From: JADLGL01 sp963667605
GTDB taxonomy: Bacteria > Pseudomonadota > Alphaproteobacteria > Rhizobiales > Kaistiaceae
NCBI GenBank assembly: GCA_963667605.2
Contig: CAXXUZ010000003.1
Coordinates: 1,426,001 to 1,490,000, forward strand
Direction of reading: 5' to 3'
DNA: 64,000 nt
Positions within the stretch are counted from its first letter, which is position 1; each line of letters begins with the position of its first letter. The translations under genes were made by a program, and so were the position numbers. Positions 1-9,064 of the stretch are shown piece after piece. The notes beneath the pieces are model-generated. The model ran no database searches. It was not told the DNA's origin and saw only the letters and a list, made by a program, of their open reading frames with translations.

Positions 1-1927
1 GTGAGGACACCATGTACCAGCGCAGTGCGTCGGCGCCATAAATGTCGAAAACCTCGAGCGGGTCGGGGTAGTTCTTCAGCCGCTTGGAGAGCTTCTGTTT
101 GTTCTCGTCGAGGACGATGCCGTGGCTTACGGCGCTGCGGAACGGGGCGCGGTCGAACAAGGCCGTTGCCAGCACCATGAGCGTATAAAACCAGCCTCTT
201 GTTTGGGCGACATATTCGACGATGAAATCGCCCGGGAAGTGGTTCTCGAACCAAACCTTGTTTTCGAACGGATAGTGGATTTGGGCGAAGGGCATCGAGC
301 CGGATTCGAACCAACAATCGAGCACGTCCTCGACGCGGCGCATCGTCGATTTGCCGGTCGGGTCATCCGGGTTCGGCCGGGTCAATTGATCGATGCCGGG
401 GCGGTGGAGATCGTCGAGCTTGACCCCGAAATCGCGTTCTAGCTCGGCAAGCGATCCATAGACATCGATCCGCGGATAGTTTGCATCGTCGGACTTCCAA
501 ACCGGGATTGGCGCTCCCCAATAGCGATTGCGGCCGATATTCCAGTCGCGGGCGTTGGCAAGCCAATTACCGAACAGTCCGTCGCGAATGTGATCTGGGA
601 CCCAATCGATACCCTTGTTGAGCTCGACCATGCGGTCGCGGAAGGCGGTGACTTTCACGAACCAGGACGGCATTGCCTTGTAGATCAGCGGTGCGTCGGT
701 CCGCCAACAATGCGGATAATTGTGGTCATAGGTCTCTTGGCGGATGACCGCGCCGGCCTGTTTGAGGTCGCGGATGATATCCTTGTTGGCGTCGAAGACA
801 TTCATGCCGGCATAGGGCGGTGCCTCGGCGGTGAAATTGCCGGCGAGGTCGACCGGGTCGACGCTGGGGATGCCGGCGGCGGAGGCGACGTTCATATCGT
901 CCTCGCCGAAGGCCGGGGCGATGTGCACAACACCGGTGCCTTCACCGAGTTCGATGAACTCGCCGCCGAGGACGACAAAGGCGCCGGGTGTGTCGGCAAA
1001 GAAAGGGAACATCGGTCGATAAGTTCGCCCGATCAGGTCGGAACCCTTGAGCGTTCCGACGTGGGCGGCGTCGGCAAGCTCCTTGGCGTAGTGCTCGCGC
1101 GATGCATCGGCGAGGATCCAATGCTCTCCGTTCCGCTCGAGCATCGCGTAATCGGCGTCGGGATGGACGGCGAGAGCGAGGTTCGACGGCAGCGTCCAGG
1201 GCGTCGTCGTCCAGGCTAGGAGCTTGGAGGCGATCGTCTCGCCGGCCCTGGCGTGCAGTTGGAAGGCTACGGTCAGCGCCGGGTCCTGGCGCATACGGTA
1301 GGAATCGTCGAGCCGGGTCTCGAAATTGGACAATGGCGTCTCCGCCGCCCAGGAATAGGGCACAACGCGGAAGCCCTCATAGATCAGGCCCTTGTCGTGG
1401 AGTGTCTTGAACGCCCACATTACGCTCTCCATGAAGGAGAGGTCCATTGTCTTGTAATCGTTGTCGAAATCGACCCAGCGGGCTTGGCGAGTGACGTATC
1501 TTTCCCAATCTAAGGCGAACTGCATCACCGAGGTACGGCAATGGTCGTTGAATTTGTCGACGCCATAGTCGGCGATCGCCTTGCGACCCGAGAGCTTGAG
1601 CTCCTTCTCGGAGTGCAGTTCCGCCGGGAGGCCGTGGCAATCCCAGCCGAAGCGGCGCTCAGCGATCTTGCCGCGCATGGTCTGGTAGCGCGGAACCAGA
1701 TCCTTCACGAAGCCGGTGACGAGATGACCGTAATGCGGCAAGCCATTGGCGAAGGGCGGGCCGTCATAGAAGACGAACTCCTCGGCACCCTCGGCCCGAC
1801 GGCGGTCGATCGACTTATGAAAGATGTCTTCGGCCAGCCACCAAGCCGCGATTTCCTCTTCCATCTTGGGGAAGGAGGGCGAGGCATCGACGGGCGGGTA
1901 GATTGGCGTCTTCTTCGGTTCGGTCAT
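1..1927 (-). CDS. ileS: Isoleucyl-tRNA synthetase, eukaryote-like IleRS2 type (3' end beyond the window)
   Basis: Class Ia aminoacyl-tRNA synthetase that charges tRNA-Ile in the cytoplasm. The ATG at 1925-1927 gives MTEPKKTPIYPP; 642 codons are present and the frame runs off the left edge. The HIGH motif appears as HYGH (residues 65-68, bases 1724-1735) in a PHYGH context. The KMSKS motif appears as KLSKR followed by LKNYPDP (from residue 612, bases 80-94). The HYGH/K-SKR-LKNYPDP combination is characteristic of the eukaryote-like IleRS2 clade, which is known for low sensitivity to mupirocin; resistance here is inference. The editing domain (about residues 200-400) lies between the two motifs. 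The missing part is the anticodon-binding C-terminus. The gene stands alone, 224 bases from the stop of the next minus-strand gene. Confidence 0.96.
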   Translation of the reverse strand, partial: MTEPKKTPIYPPVDASPSFPKMEEEIAAWWLAEDIFHKSIDRRRAEGAEEFVFYDGPPFANGLPHYGHLVTGFVKDLVPRYQTMRGKIAERRFGWDCHGLPAELHSEKELKLSGRKAIADYGVDKFNDHCRTSVMQFALDWERYVTRQARWVDFDNDYKTMDLSFMESVMWAFKTLHDKGLIYEGFRVVPYSWAAETPLSNFETRLDDSYRMRQDPALTVAFQLHARAGETIASKLLAWTTTPWTLPSNLALAVHPDADYAMLERNGEHWILADASREHYAKELADAAHVGTLKGSDLIGRTYRPMFPFFADTPGAFVVLGGEFIELGEGTGVVHIAPAFGEDDMNVASAAGIPSVDPVDLAGNFTAEAPPYAGMNVFDANKDIIRDLKQAGAVIRQETYDHNYPHCWRTDAPLIYKAMPSWFVKVTAFRDRMVELNKGIDWVPDHIRDGLFGNWLANARDWNIGRNRYWGAPIPVWKSDDANYPRIDVYGSLAELERDFGVKLDDLHRPGIDQLTRPNPDDPTGKSTMRRVEDVLDCWFESGSMPFAQIHYPFENKVWFENHFPGDFIVEYVAQTRGWFYTLMVLATALFDRAPFRSAVSHGIVLDENKQKLSKRLKNYPDPLEVFDIYGADALRWYMVSS

Positions 1928-2151
1928 TACTCGGACAATGTCGGCGCGGGTGTTGCAGCGGCAGGACTGCGAGGCGATCAGGCTAGACTAAGGTGGCGGA
2001 GCGATAGCGGTTTTCAAGCGGCGATGCCAGTGTCGGCGGCTCACTCAGGTGCAGTGGAAACTCAGAGCGGCACAGCGGGTTTTTTTGCAAACCCTTTGGC
2101 TGACGATGCGCGTTGAAGTCGCCGGAGGGCGAGGCCTGGCATTGCCGGCAG
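1928..2151. other. Intergenic region upstream of ileS
   Basis: 224 bases between the ileS start and the stop of the PAS-GGDEF-EAL gene, presumably holding the ileS promoter. A small inverted repeat (GGGTTT / AAACCC, about 2078-2095) is present, but without a U-tract in the right orientation, so I do not call it a terminator. I see no T-box or other known leader. Confidence 0.5.
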
Positions 2152-3879
2152 TCAGCCGGCGAGCAGCGTCCGCATTTTGGGAGCGGGGAGGATCTCCGCT
2201 AGCCGTTCGGTCAGGTCGGCATAGGATCCAATAGAGTTCGGCCGGCCGATATAGAAACCCTGAACGCCGCTGCAGCCAGCTTCGGCGAGAAAGTTGAATT
2301 GGTCGATGGTCTCGACCCCTTCGGCGACGGTCGGAAGCTTGAGAGTGCGACCGAGCTCGATAACGGCACTGACAAGCTTCCTGGCTTGCTCGTCGCGATC
2401 AAGACGCTCGGTAAAGGACTGATCTATCTTCAGCTTGTCGAACGGGAATGATTGCAGATAGCAGAGCGAGGAATAGCCGGTGCCGAAATCATCCATTGCG
2501 ATTCGCACGCCCAAATTCTTGATCCGCCGCAATATGCTGAGCGCGCGTGCATGGTTGTCGATCAAGACGCCTTCGGTGATCTCGATCTCCAATCGATCCG
2601 GTGTCAGCCCGCTCTCGAGCAGAATCTCGTGAATCATCGCCGTAAGGTCGCCATGACGGAATTGGATCGGCGAGACGTTGACCGAAATTGCCAGCGGATT
2701 GGACCAGGACGCCGCTTCGCTGCAAGCCCGTCGCAATACCCACTCGCCGATCTCGATAATGAGACCGTTATCTTCGGCCAGAGGGACAAACTCAGTCGGC
2801 GGGATTTCGCCAAAGGTTGGATGAGCCCAGCGGATAAGAGCTTCGAAGCCGGTGATTTCGCCGTTCATACGTGCTTGGGACTGGTAGCATAGCGTCAGCT
2901 CGTCGTGCGCCAGGGCAACGTGGAGATCCTGGGCCAGCTGTCGATGCTTATGGGTGCGCTCGTCCATCGCCTGCTCGTAGAAACGAACGGTGCCGCGTCC
3001 CTCCTTTTTAGCGCGATGACGAGCGGCGTCGGCGTTGTTGAGCAAAGTCGTGGCGTCCAGGCCATCGTTGGGATAAATCGCGATGCCGATCGAAAGGCTA
3101 ACCAGAAGCCGCTGGCCGCCTACCATCATTTCGCCGGACGCCTCGTCGAGCAGGCGCTCGGCCATCGCCGCGGCTCCGGTCCGCTGGTCTCCGTCGACAA
3201 CGCTGAGAAAGATGAATTCGTCGCTACCAAGCCGGGCTGGAAACGCGTCGGCGGCGATCTTGCGAAACCGATCGGCGATCTTAAGCAAGAGGGCGTCGCC
3301 GATTGAGTGACCGAAGACGTGGTTGATGTCTTTGAAGCGGTCCAGATCGACTGAGAGCAGCGCGAAAGATCCCTTGTCCGCTCGAGCCTCGGCAAGGGCC
3401 GCGGCGAAACTGTCCTCGAAGGCGGCGCGGTTGGGCAGGTTGGTCAGCGAGTCGTGATGGGCGAGATGGGCGACGCGGCGTTCGGCCTTCACTTGGGCGG
3501 TGATGTCTTCCTGAGTGGTAAGGATGAAGTCGTCATTGAGGGGCGCATCGCGCACCGCGATTACCTTGTCGCCGATCACGATTTCTGCGGTATGGGAGCG
3601 GCTGGCACTTAGCACCCGTGTCAGCTCCTTGAAGTACAGCTCCGGATCCTCTTTCGATTCACTGAAGGCCCCCTTCTTGATCAGCTCGGCGAAAGTTTGA
3701 CCTTGGTCGTTTGAATCACCGAGCTGATGGATTTCCCGGAACTTCTTGTTGAGCAGGACAGCTCTGCCGTCCATTCGGGCGATCGCTATCCCGATCGGCA
3801 TGCTCTCGAACGCGACCTCGAGCATCGCCAGGCGATCGGTCGACTTCTTTGCTTCTTTGTTGCTGCTTTTGTTCGCCAT
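2152..3879 (-). CDS. PAS-GGDEF-EAL cyclic-di-GMP protein, GGDEF motif degenerate (GSDEF)
   Basis: 575-residue predicted soluble cyclic-di-GMP protein. Domains in order: short charged N-terminus, PAS-like sensor (about 20-130, ending in the typical TTQEDITAQ), GGDEF (about 140-300) and EAL (about 315-565). The signature of the cyclase domain reads GSDEF (218-222) rather than GGDEF. The phosphodiesterase domain keeps EAL (346-348), DDFGTGYSSL and EGVE, the usual metal-binding and catalytic motifs. From family knowledge the EAL half should hydrolyse c-di-GMP; a Gly-to-Ser change in GGDEF often weakens cyclase activity, so a mainly degradative enzyme with a regulatory GGDEF is inferred. No membrane segment is visible. 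It is not obviously co-transcribed with its neighbours. Confidence 0.93.
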   Translation of the reverse strand: MANKSSNKEAKKSTDRLAMLEVAFESMPIGIAIARMDGRAVLLNKKFREIHQLGDSNDQGQTFAELIKKGAFSESKEDPELYFKELTRVLSASRSHTAEIVIGDKVIAVRDAPLNDDFILTTQEDITAQVKAERRVAHLAHHDSLTNLPNRAAFEDSFAAALAEARADKGSFALLSVDLDRFKDINHVFGHSIGDALLLKIADRFRKIAADAFPARLGSDEFIFLSVVDGDQRTGAAAMAERLLDEASGEMMVGGQRLLVSLSIGIAIYPNDGLDATTLLNNADAARHRAKKEGRGTVRFYEQAMDERTHKHRQLAQDLHVALAHDELTLCYQSQARMNGEITGFEALIRWAHPTFGEIPPTEFVPLAEDNGLIIEIGEWVLRRACSEAASWSNPLAISVNVSPIQFRHGDLTAMIHEILLESGLTPDRLEIEITEGVLIDNHARALSILRRIKNLGVRIAMDDFGTGYSSLCYLQSFPFDKLKIDQSFTERLDRDEQARKLVSAVIELGRTLKLPTVAEGVETIDQFNFLAEAGCSGVQGFYIGRPNSIGSYADLTERLAEILPAPKMRTLLAG

Positions 3880-4009
3880 TTCCGCGCAAGCCCGACAACC
3901 AGTGCATGAGATGCACTACTTCACGGCCTATGCGTTTAGGAATGATGAACGGCGTTCGCCATGGTTGCACTTCATTACGCAACTATAGCGTGAAAAGCAC
4001 GGGCACGGC

Positions 4010-4387
4010 TTAGCTGGTGCGCCGTTCCTTACTTGGATCGCCCTTGTCGCGATTGAGTTCCATCGCCTTGCTTACCATTGCCCGGATTTCCGCCTCATCA
4101 ATGTCGTCGAGGGTCCGAAGCTTAAGATGCGCCATTTTGTCGCCGCTGCGCTCAAGCCGAGGGCTGAGCTTGCCGAGTTCGGCGCCACGCCAAAAGCCGA
4201 AGGTGACGTGGTTCTTGCCGGCGCGAAAATAGCACACCGGGCCGCCTGAGCTGTACACTGGCTGGCCCCACTTTATTGTCTCGCCTAGCTCCGGTGCGAT
4301 TGTCCGCAACAGATCGCGGAGCACAGCTGCGACTGCTCCGGGCGTGCCCTCGAGTCCGGCTAGATAATCCTCGACACCGCGTTCCAA
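4010..4387 (-). CDS. DUF1801 family protein
   Basis: Small soluble protein of 125 residues. The core resembles the DUF1801/YdhG fold: an N-terminal helix with VEDYLAGLEGTPGAVAAVLRD, the family's ETIKWGQPVYSSGG segment and a CYFRAGKNHVTFGFWRGAEL strand pair, then a C-terminal helix. Family members are 110-150 residues long and have no established biochemical role; they are often annotated as iron-chaperone-like. The C-terminus is charged (NRDKGDPSKERRTS). It is monocistronic, with 98 bases to the kelch gene downstream on the left-hand side of the map order. Confidence 0.8.
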   Translation of the reverse strand: MERGVEDYLAGLEGTPGAVAAVLRDLLRTIAPELGETIKWGQPVYSSGGPVCYFRAGKNHVTFGFWRGAELGKLSPRLERSGDKMAHLKLRTLDDIDEAEIRAMVSKAMELNRDKGDPSKERRTS

Positions 4388-4485
4388 GACAACCTCCTGC
4401 CAGCCTGCGATTGCGATAATAGGCCAAGCCCGGCGCTGATTCTATAGGCCATAGATCGGGGCTTCGGAACGATCGCCGTCAGACA

Positions 4486-5463
4486 CTAAGGTTCAGGCGT
4501 TAGCCGCTCATTGAGGTCGCTGAAGGCGTAGCCTGCCTGCGGTCCGCCCGCGATGACATAGATCAGGCCGTCGACCACAGCGGCGCCGAGACCGTGGCGA
4601 GCAGTGGGCATGTCCGGCAACCTTTGCCAGCTGTCGGTGGCGAGGTTGTAGCGCTTGGTTTCGGCGAAGGTGCTGCCGCCTCGATCGAATTGCTCGCCGC
4701 CAAAGAGGTAGGCCTTGCCGTCGAGCGCGATCGCGGCGATGCCGCTACGACCGGTGGGCACGTCGGCGCCCCTCCGCCAACTGTCAGTCGCGGCATTGTA
4801 GATCTCGTTGGTCGTCAAAGTGAACGTATCGCTGGTCCGTCCGGCCAGGACGACGATCTGGGTGCCGATCGCCGCGGCGGCGAGGTGCTCGCGCGGCGTT
4901 GGCATGTCGGCGGCAATGGTCCAGCGATCGCTGGCCGGGTCGTAGATCTCATGGGCGCCGGTTTCGACGTTGCTCTGCGGCGAGCCGCCGATCGCATGGA
5001 TGCGGCCGTCGACAATGGCGACCGCCAGAGCGCCGCGCGGCGTCGGCATGGGCGACCCCTCGCGCCACTGATCGGCGACGATGTCATAGATCATCACGCG
5101 ATCGGTGGGGATGAAGCTGGCGCGGGCATAACCGCCGACGACGTAAAGTGCGCCGTCGAGATATGCCAGCCCGGCGTGGTTTACTCCCGATGGGAGGTCG
5201 GTGAGATGAGTCCACGCATCCTCGATTGGCTCGTAGCTGTAGACCGCCAAGGGGGCGATCGTCTGGCCGTCCGACCGGGCAAAGCCGCCAAGCACAAACA
5301 ATCGCTGATGATCGGCGGCGACGCCGACCTCGGTTCGGCTGTCGGGCATCGGCGCAAGGGTCATCCATACGCCGCGGGCGCCGGGCACCTGTCCGAGCGC
5401 GATGGTTGACACAAGAGCGACGACTGCAATCGCTGCGACGGCGATGGTGGAGTTCCGAAACAC
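4486..5463 (-). CDS. Secreted kelch-repeat protein
   Basis: About 325 residues with five to six kelch repeats. Each repeat has the pattern APMPDSRTEVGVAA...LFVLGGF or MPTPRGALAVAIVDGRIHAIGG, with paired Gly and a conserved Trp about every 47 residues, so a six-bladed beta-propeller is likely. The open frame extends to 5634, but that would overlap the divergent ATPase gene and carry a signal sequence at residue 58. The GTG at 5461-5463 starts VFRNSTIAVAAIAVV, a good Sec signal peptide ending near LGQ, with GGAGG 11 bases upstream. I therefore prefer that start. Export to the periplasm or outside is inferred. The function is unknown; such propellers usually bind ligands or proteins. Confidence 0.85.
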   Translation of the reverse strand: MFRNSTIAVAAIAVVALVSTIALGQVPGARGVWMTLAPMPDSRTEVGVAADHQRLFVLGGFARSDGQTIAPLAVYSYEPIEDAWTHLTDLPSGVNHAGLAYLDGALYVVGGYARASFIPTDRVMIYDIVADQWREGSPMPTPRGALAVAIVDGRIHAIGGSPQSNVETGAHEIYDPASDRWTIAADMPTPREHLAAAAIGTQIVVLAGRTSDTFTLTTNEIYNAATDSWRRGADVPTGRSGIAAIALDGKAYLFGGEQFDRGGSTFAETKRYNLATDSWQRLPDMPTARHGLGAAVVDGLIYVIAGGPQAGYAFSDLNERLTPEP

Positions 5464-5624
5464 AGTTGTGATCGCCTCCGGTTCGGCGGATCGAGGCAGG
5501 CTAGATTCGACGAGCGTTGGGATCAAGGCCGATGCCGCGAAAGGTGCGGGACAGGTTGTTCTTATTCGTGTTTTTTCGGCTGCGGAATTAACGGAAACGC
5601 AATCGCGGCATCGGATTGTCGCAG

Positions 5625-7469
5625 ATGAACCCAAATAACATGCCGAACCACTGGCGATACCTGCCAGGCGCCTCAGAGGACGGAATGCAGCTGAACTCGC
5701 CGCACGAGCTATTCGTGGAGTCTGTCGGGATTGACGACGCCATTGGGCGCGTCATTGTCGTACGTGGCTCCAATGCCAGCATCGGGCTGCGCAAGGGCAG
5801 GAACCAGGACGCCGGTTCCCAGCGGGTTACGGTCGGCGATTTCCTCGGCATTCGCAGCGGCCGGTCCCTGGTCATCGGCGTGACAACGGAAGTGTCGGTC
5901 GAGACGCGGTCGCTCGCTGGTGAGCAGGGCCTCGGTGTCACCGCGACGATTGACATGGTCGGCGAGATCAAAGCCGACGCCAATGGCGAGCCCTTTTTCC
6001 AGCGCGGCGTAACCGTCTACCCTGCGATTGAGGATCCGGTGACGATAGTCACCGACAAAGAGCTTTGCCTGATCTATGGGCTCGGCGGCTCTGATGTTAT
6101 CGACATCGGCCAACTAAACCAGGACGTCGGGGTCAGCGCCTATGTCAATGTCGACGAAATGCTGTGCAAGCACTTCGCGATCCTCGGCACCACCGGTGTG
6201 GGTAAGTCGTGCGGCGTCGCCGTCGTGCTCCGCGAGGTCATGGATCGGCGACCGGACCTCCGGATATTCCTGATCGACACCCATAATGAATATGGCCGCT
6301 GTTTCGGCGAGCGAGCGCAATCGCTGACGCCGGCCAATTTGAAGCTTCCCTTCTGGCTGTTCAATTTCGAAGAGATCATCGATGTCTTCTATCGCGGCCG
6401 TTCCGGGATTGACGACGAAATCGAAATCCTCTCCGAGGTGATTCCGCTGGCGAAGAGGATGTATGGCCAGGCGTCTGGGCGCCTGCGGGCGACGGCCAGA
6501 GGGACCGATCCGGGATATTCGGTCGACACGCCGGTGCCTTACCGACCGACAGATTTCGTCGCGTTAATCGACGACCGCATGGGAAAGCTCGAGAACCGCT
6601 CATCGCGGATGACTCACAACAAGCTGCTGCAACGCATCTCCAGCATCGTCAACGATCCCCGCTACGCCTTCATGTTCGAATCCGCGAATGTCGGCGGCGA
6701 CACGATGGCCATTGTGCTCAGCCAGTTGTTCCGGCTGCCGATCGAAAAGCGACCGATGACGATCATGCAGCTCGCCGGTTTCCCGGCCGAGGTCGTCGAT
6801 TCGGTGGTGTCGGTGCTCGGCCGAATGGCGTTCGATTTCGGCCTGTGGAGTGACGGCGCCCTGCCGCTTCTGTTCGTATGCGAGGAAGCTCATCGCTATG
6901 CATCGGCCAATCGCGATGTCGGCTTCGCGCCAACCCGAAGGGCGATTTCACGCATTGCCAAGGAAGGGCGCAAATATGGTGTGTTTCTTGGCCTGGTTAG
7001 CCAGCGCCCAGCCGAGCTAGATGCAACCATCATCTCGCAATGCTCGACCTTGTTCGTGATGCGGATGGCGAATGAACGCGACCAGGGAATCGTGCGCTCG
7101 GCGGTTTCCGATGCCGCAGCCAGTTTGCTCAGTTTCGTGCCGTCCCTGGGCACCCGTGAGGTATTTGCCTTCGGCGAAGGCGTGGCGATGCCGACTCGGC
7201 TGAGGTTCAAGGAATTGCCGGCGGATAGCCTGCCGCGAAGCGAGGCGATCAGCGACGCCAGTACCGATTTCGGCCGCACCGTCGATCGCAATTTCATCGA
7301 TGTGGTGATTGATCGATGGCGCGGGGCGACGCTGAACAATCGGCTTGGAATGGGCGAGGACGGGGTTACGGATGCCGAACGGGCCCCGCCGACACGGCCG
7401 CTCGATCCTGAACGCTACCGCATATTGAAGAGGCCTGGCGGGACCGACCCCGGGGCGCCATCGGGGTGA
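5625..7469 (+). CDS. HerA-like (DUF87) ATPase
   Basis: Roughly 614 residues, RecA/FtsK-superfamily ATPase of the HerA type. An N-terminal beta-rich HAS-barrel-like region (about 20-165) is followed by the ATPase core. Walker A is GTTGVGKS (near residue 190), and Walker B with the catalytic acidic residues is LPLLFVCEEAHRYA. A late GREYG-like segment (EGRKYGVFLGLVSQRP) and sensor/arginine region follow, as in HerA. Family members translocate double-stranded DNA as hexamers; partners include NurA nucleases in archaea and various effectors in bacterial defence. No nuclease or SIR2 gene is adjacent, so a specific role cannot be given. ATG codons at 5625 and 5640 are both possible starts; neither has a clear Shine-Dalgarno sequence. 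Divergent from the kelch gene. Confidence 0.88.
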   Translation: MNPNNMPNHWRYLPGASEDGMQLNSPHELFVESVGIDDAIGRVIVVRGSNASIGLRKGRNQDAGSQRVTVGDFLGIRSGRSLVIGVTTEVSVETRSLAGEQGLGVTATIDMVGEIKADANGEPFFQRGVTVYPAIEDPVTIVTDKELCLIYGLGGSDVIDIGQLNQDVGVSAYVNVDEMLCKHFAILGTTGVGKSCGVAVVLREVMDRRPDLRIFLIDTHNEYGRCFGERAQSLTPANLKLPFWLFNFEEIIDVFYRGRSGIDDEIEILSEVIPLAKRMYGQASGRLRATARGTDPGYSVDTPVPYRPTDFVALIDDRMGKLENRSSRMTHNKLLQRISSIVNDPRYAFMFESANVGGDTMAIVLSQLFRLPIEKRPMTIMQLAGFPAEVVDSVVSVLGRMAFDFGLWSDGALPLLFVCEEAHRYASANRDVGFAPTRRAISRIAKEGRKYGVFLGLVSQRPAELDATIISQCSTLFVMRMANERDQGIVRSAVSDAAASLLSFVPSLGTREVFAFGEGVAMPTRLRFKELPADSLPRSEAISDASTDFGRTVDRNFIDVVIDRWRGATLNNRLGMGEDGVTDAERAPPTRPLDPERYRILKRPGGTDPGAPSG

Positions 7470-7712
7470 TCCGGCCGGTTGCGCTCGGCGCAAGTCATTG
7501 AGACAATGGATATAACGGGACTCTGAAGACTGTAAGCCGCCGGAGAATGCGAAGGCGAGTTGATTATGTGGTCGGCTCTTACTCGCGGCTACCCGCGGTG
7601 GGCTAATTCGCCAACCATACGCGTCAAATCGGAGAAGTGTCCGTCGTCAGGTAATTTGGAACCGATGAGCGGCCTGATTTAAGAGAGGGTTCGGCCCATC
7701 TGGTTGGTCATT

Positions 7713-8693
7713 TTATGCGGCGGTTTTGCGGTATTGCAAGCGCCGGGTTTGTAGCGTCTTTTGTTTGATCTTTTCTCTTTTCAACAGGATGGTCTGGCCG
7801 CGCCCGAAGTAGACATCGGCCGGCGTGAGGTTGCCCAGGCTCTCGTGGTAGCGGTGATAATTGTAGTGGCCGACGAAGGCCTCGATCTGTGTCTCCAAGT
7901 CGCCAGGCAGATAGTAATTTTCCAAAAGGATGCGGTTCTTCAGGGTTTGATGCCAACGCTCGATCTTGCCCTGGGTTTGCGGATGATAGGGAGCGCCGCG
8001 AATGTGCTCCATATCGCGGTCGTCGAGCCATTTGGCCAGATCGTCGGCGATGTAGCTGGAGCCGTTGTCAGACAGGAGCCGTGGCTTGTGAATGACCGTT
8101 GCCCGATCGCGACCTGACGCCTTGAGCGCCAGTTCCAGCGTATCGGTGACGTCCTCGGCCTTCATCGTGGTGCAGAGCTTCCACGCGATAATGGTGCGCG
8201 AGAAGTCGTCGAGCACGGTGGAGAGGTAGAACCAGCCCCAATCAATGACCTTGAGGTAAGTGAAGTCGGTCTGCCAGAGCTGGTTTGGCGCCGTGGTCTT
8301 GTCCTGGAACTCGTCGGACGCCTTGAGGACGATAAAGGCCGGGCTGGTGATCAGATCATGGGCCTTGAGCAGTCGATAAACCGAGGATTCCGATACAAAG
8401 TAGCCCTCTGTGTCTGTGAACCGGACAGCCAGTTCCCGCGGCGACAGATCCGTCTCGTCCAGCGCCAGCTGTACGATCCGGTCTCTCACCTCATCGGGGA
8501 TACGGTTCCAGACTTGGCCAGGCCGCGAGCGGCGGTCCTCCAGGGCCTCCGGTCCGCCGGTCAGATAGCGGTCGTACCAGCGATAAAACGAGGTGCGGGG
8601 AATGCCCAACTGCGCCAGCGTGCGCTTGGCCGGCAGATGGGATCGCTCAACCAGCCGGATGATCTCCAGCTTCTCCGATAGTGGATACCTCAT
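7713..8693 (-). CDS. IS3-family transposase OrfB (integrase core), copy 1
   Basis: 326 residues. An N-terminal helix-turn-helix (LAQLGIPRTSFYRWYDRY) is followed by an HTH_21-like segment and an rve integrase core: QTDFTYLKV (first Asp), LSDNGSSY (second Asp) and the third acidic residue in HPQTQGKIERWHQTLKN. All DDE residues are present, so it looks functional. Its ATG (8691-8693) overlaps the orfA stop as ATGA. It is probably made mainly as an OrfAB fusion through the upstream A7G slip site. The protein is identical in copy 2. Confidence 0.95.
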   Translation of the reverse strand: MRYPLSEKLEIIRLVERSHLPAKRTLAQLGIPRTSFYRWYDRYLTGGPEALEDRRSRPGQVWNRIPDEVRDRIVQLALDETDLSPRELAVRFTDTEGYFVSESSVYRLLKAHDLITSPAFIVLKASDEFQDKTTAPNQLWQTDFTYLKVIDWGWFYLSTVLDDFSRTIIAWKLCTTMKAEDVTDTLELALKASGRDRATVIHKPRLLSDNGSSYIADDLAKWLDDRDMEHIRGAPYHPQTQGKIERWHQTLKNRILLENYYLPGDLETQIEAFVGHYNYHRYHESLGNLTPADVYFGRGQTILLKREKIKQKTLQTRRLQYRKTAA

Positions 8694-9064
8694 GCCTCCT
8701 CTCCCCCATCCGCGATCATGCTTTTTTTGAGTAGACGGTTGTCCAGCGTCAGGTCAGCAACGGCCTCCTTGAGTGCCAGTGCCTCACTGCGAAGATGCCG
8801 GACCTCATCGGAGGTAGCCTCACGGGCAGTGTCACCCGCCAGGCGCTTCTTCCCGGCCTCCAGGAAGTCCTTCGACCAGCGGTAATAGAGGTTCTGGTTG
8901 ATCCCCTCACGGCGACACAGCTCAGCGATACTGTCCTCGCCGCGCAGGCCCTCCAGAACGATCCGGATCTTCTCTTCGGCGCCGAACTGCCGACGAGTCG
9001 CCCGCCGGATGTCCTTCACGACCTTCTCGGCCGATGCTTTCTGGTGATTGGTGTTCCGTCTCAT
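8690..9064 (-). CDS. IS3-family OrfA (DNA-binding subunit), copy 1
   Basis: About 124 residues from the ATG at 9062-9064, preceded by GAGGG at a 7-base spacing. It holds the HTH_Tnp_1 helix-turn-helix (FGAEEKIRIVLEGLRGEDSIAELCRREGINQNLYYRWSKDF in several motifs) and a leucine-rich C-terminal coiled coil (LRSEALALKEAVADLTLDNRLLKKS). It binds the terminal repeats and, as OrfA or OrfAB, directs transposition. The coiled coil ends at the AAAAAAAG slip site. Confidence 0.94.
   Translation of the reverse strand: MRRNTNHQKASAEKVVKDIRRATRRQFGAEEKIRIVLEGLRGEDSIAELCRREGINQNLYYRWSKDFLEAGKKRLAGDTAREATSDEVRHLRSEALALKEAVADLTLDNRLLKKSMIADGGEEA
8721..8728 (-). other. A7G programmed -1 frameshift site, IS3 copy 1
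   Basis: On the coding strand CTC AAA AAA AGC reads A7 followed by G. Slipping back one base leads into an open frame (KKHDRGWGRGG) that joins the orfB ATG in frame. A purine-rich GGGGGAGAGGAGG stretch follows a few bases downstream. This is the normal way IS3 elements make the OrfAB transposase. The same site is at 30092-30099 in copy 2. Confidence 0.75.

Noticed and set aside
2078..2095. Terminator between the EAL gene and ileS
   Set aside because: The inverted repeat lacks a U-run on the minus strand.
4594..5409. 271-codon frame antisense to the kelch gene
   Set aside because: Shadow of the repeat gene, no family motifs.
5625..7469. HerA-based phage defence system
   Set aside because: No NurA, SIR2, DUF4297 or other known effector is adjacent; HerA-like ATPases also occur as stand-alone chromosomal genes. 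The broken downstream gene keeps the idea open but unsupported.
7470..7637. Duplicate of the tRNA-fMet 3' end as a left att site
   Set aside because: Only GGTTGCG matches; far too short.
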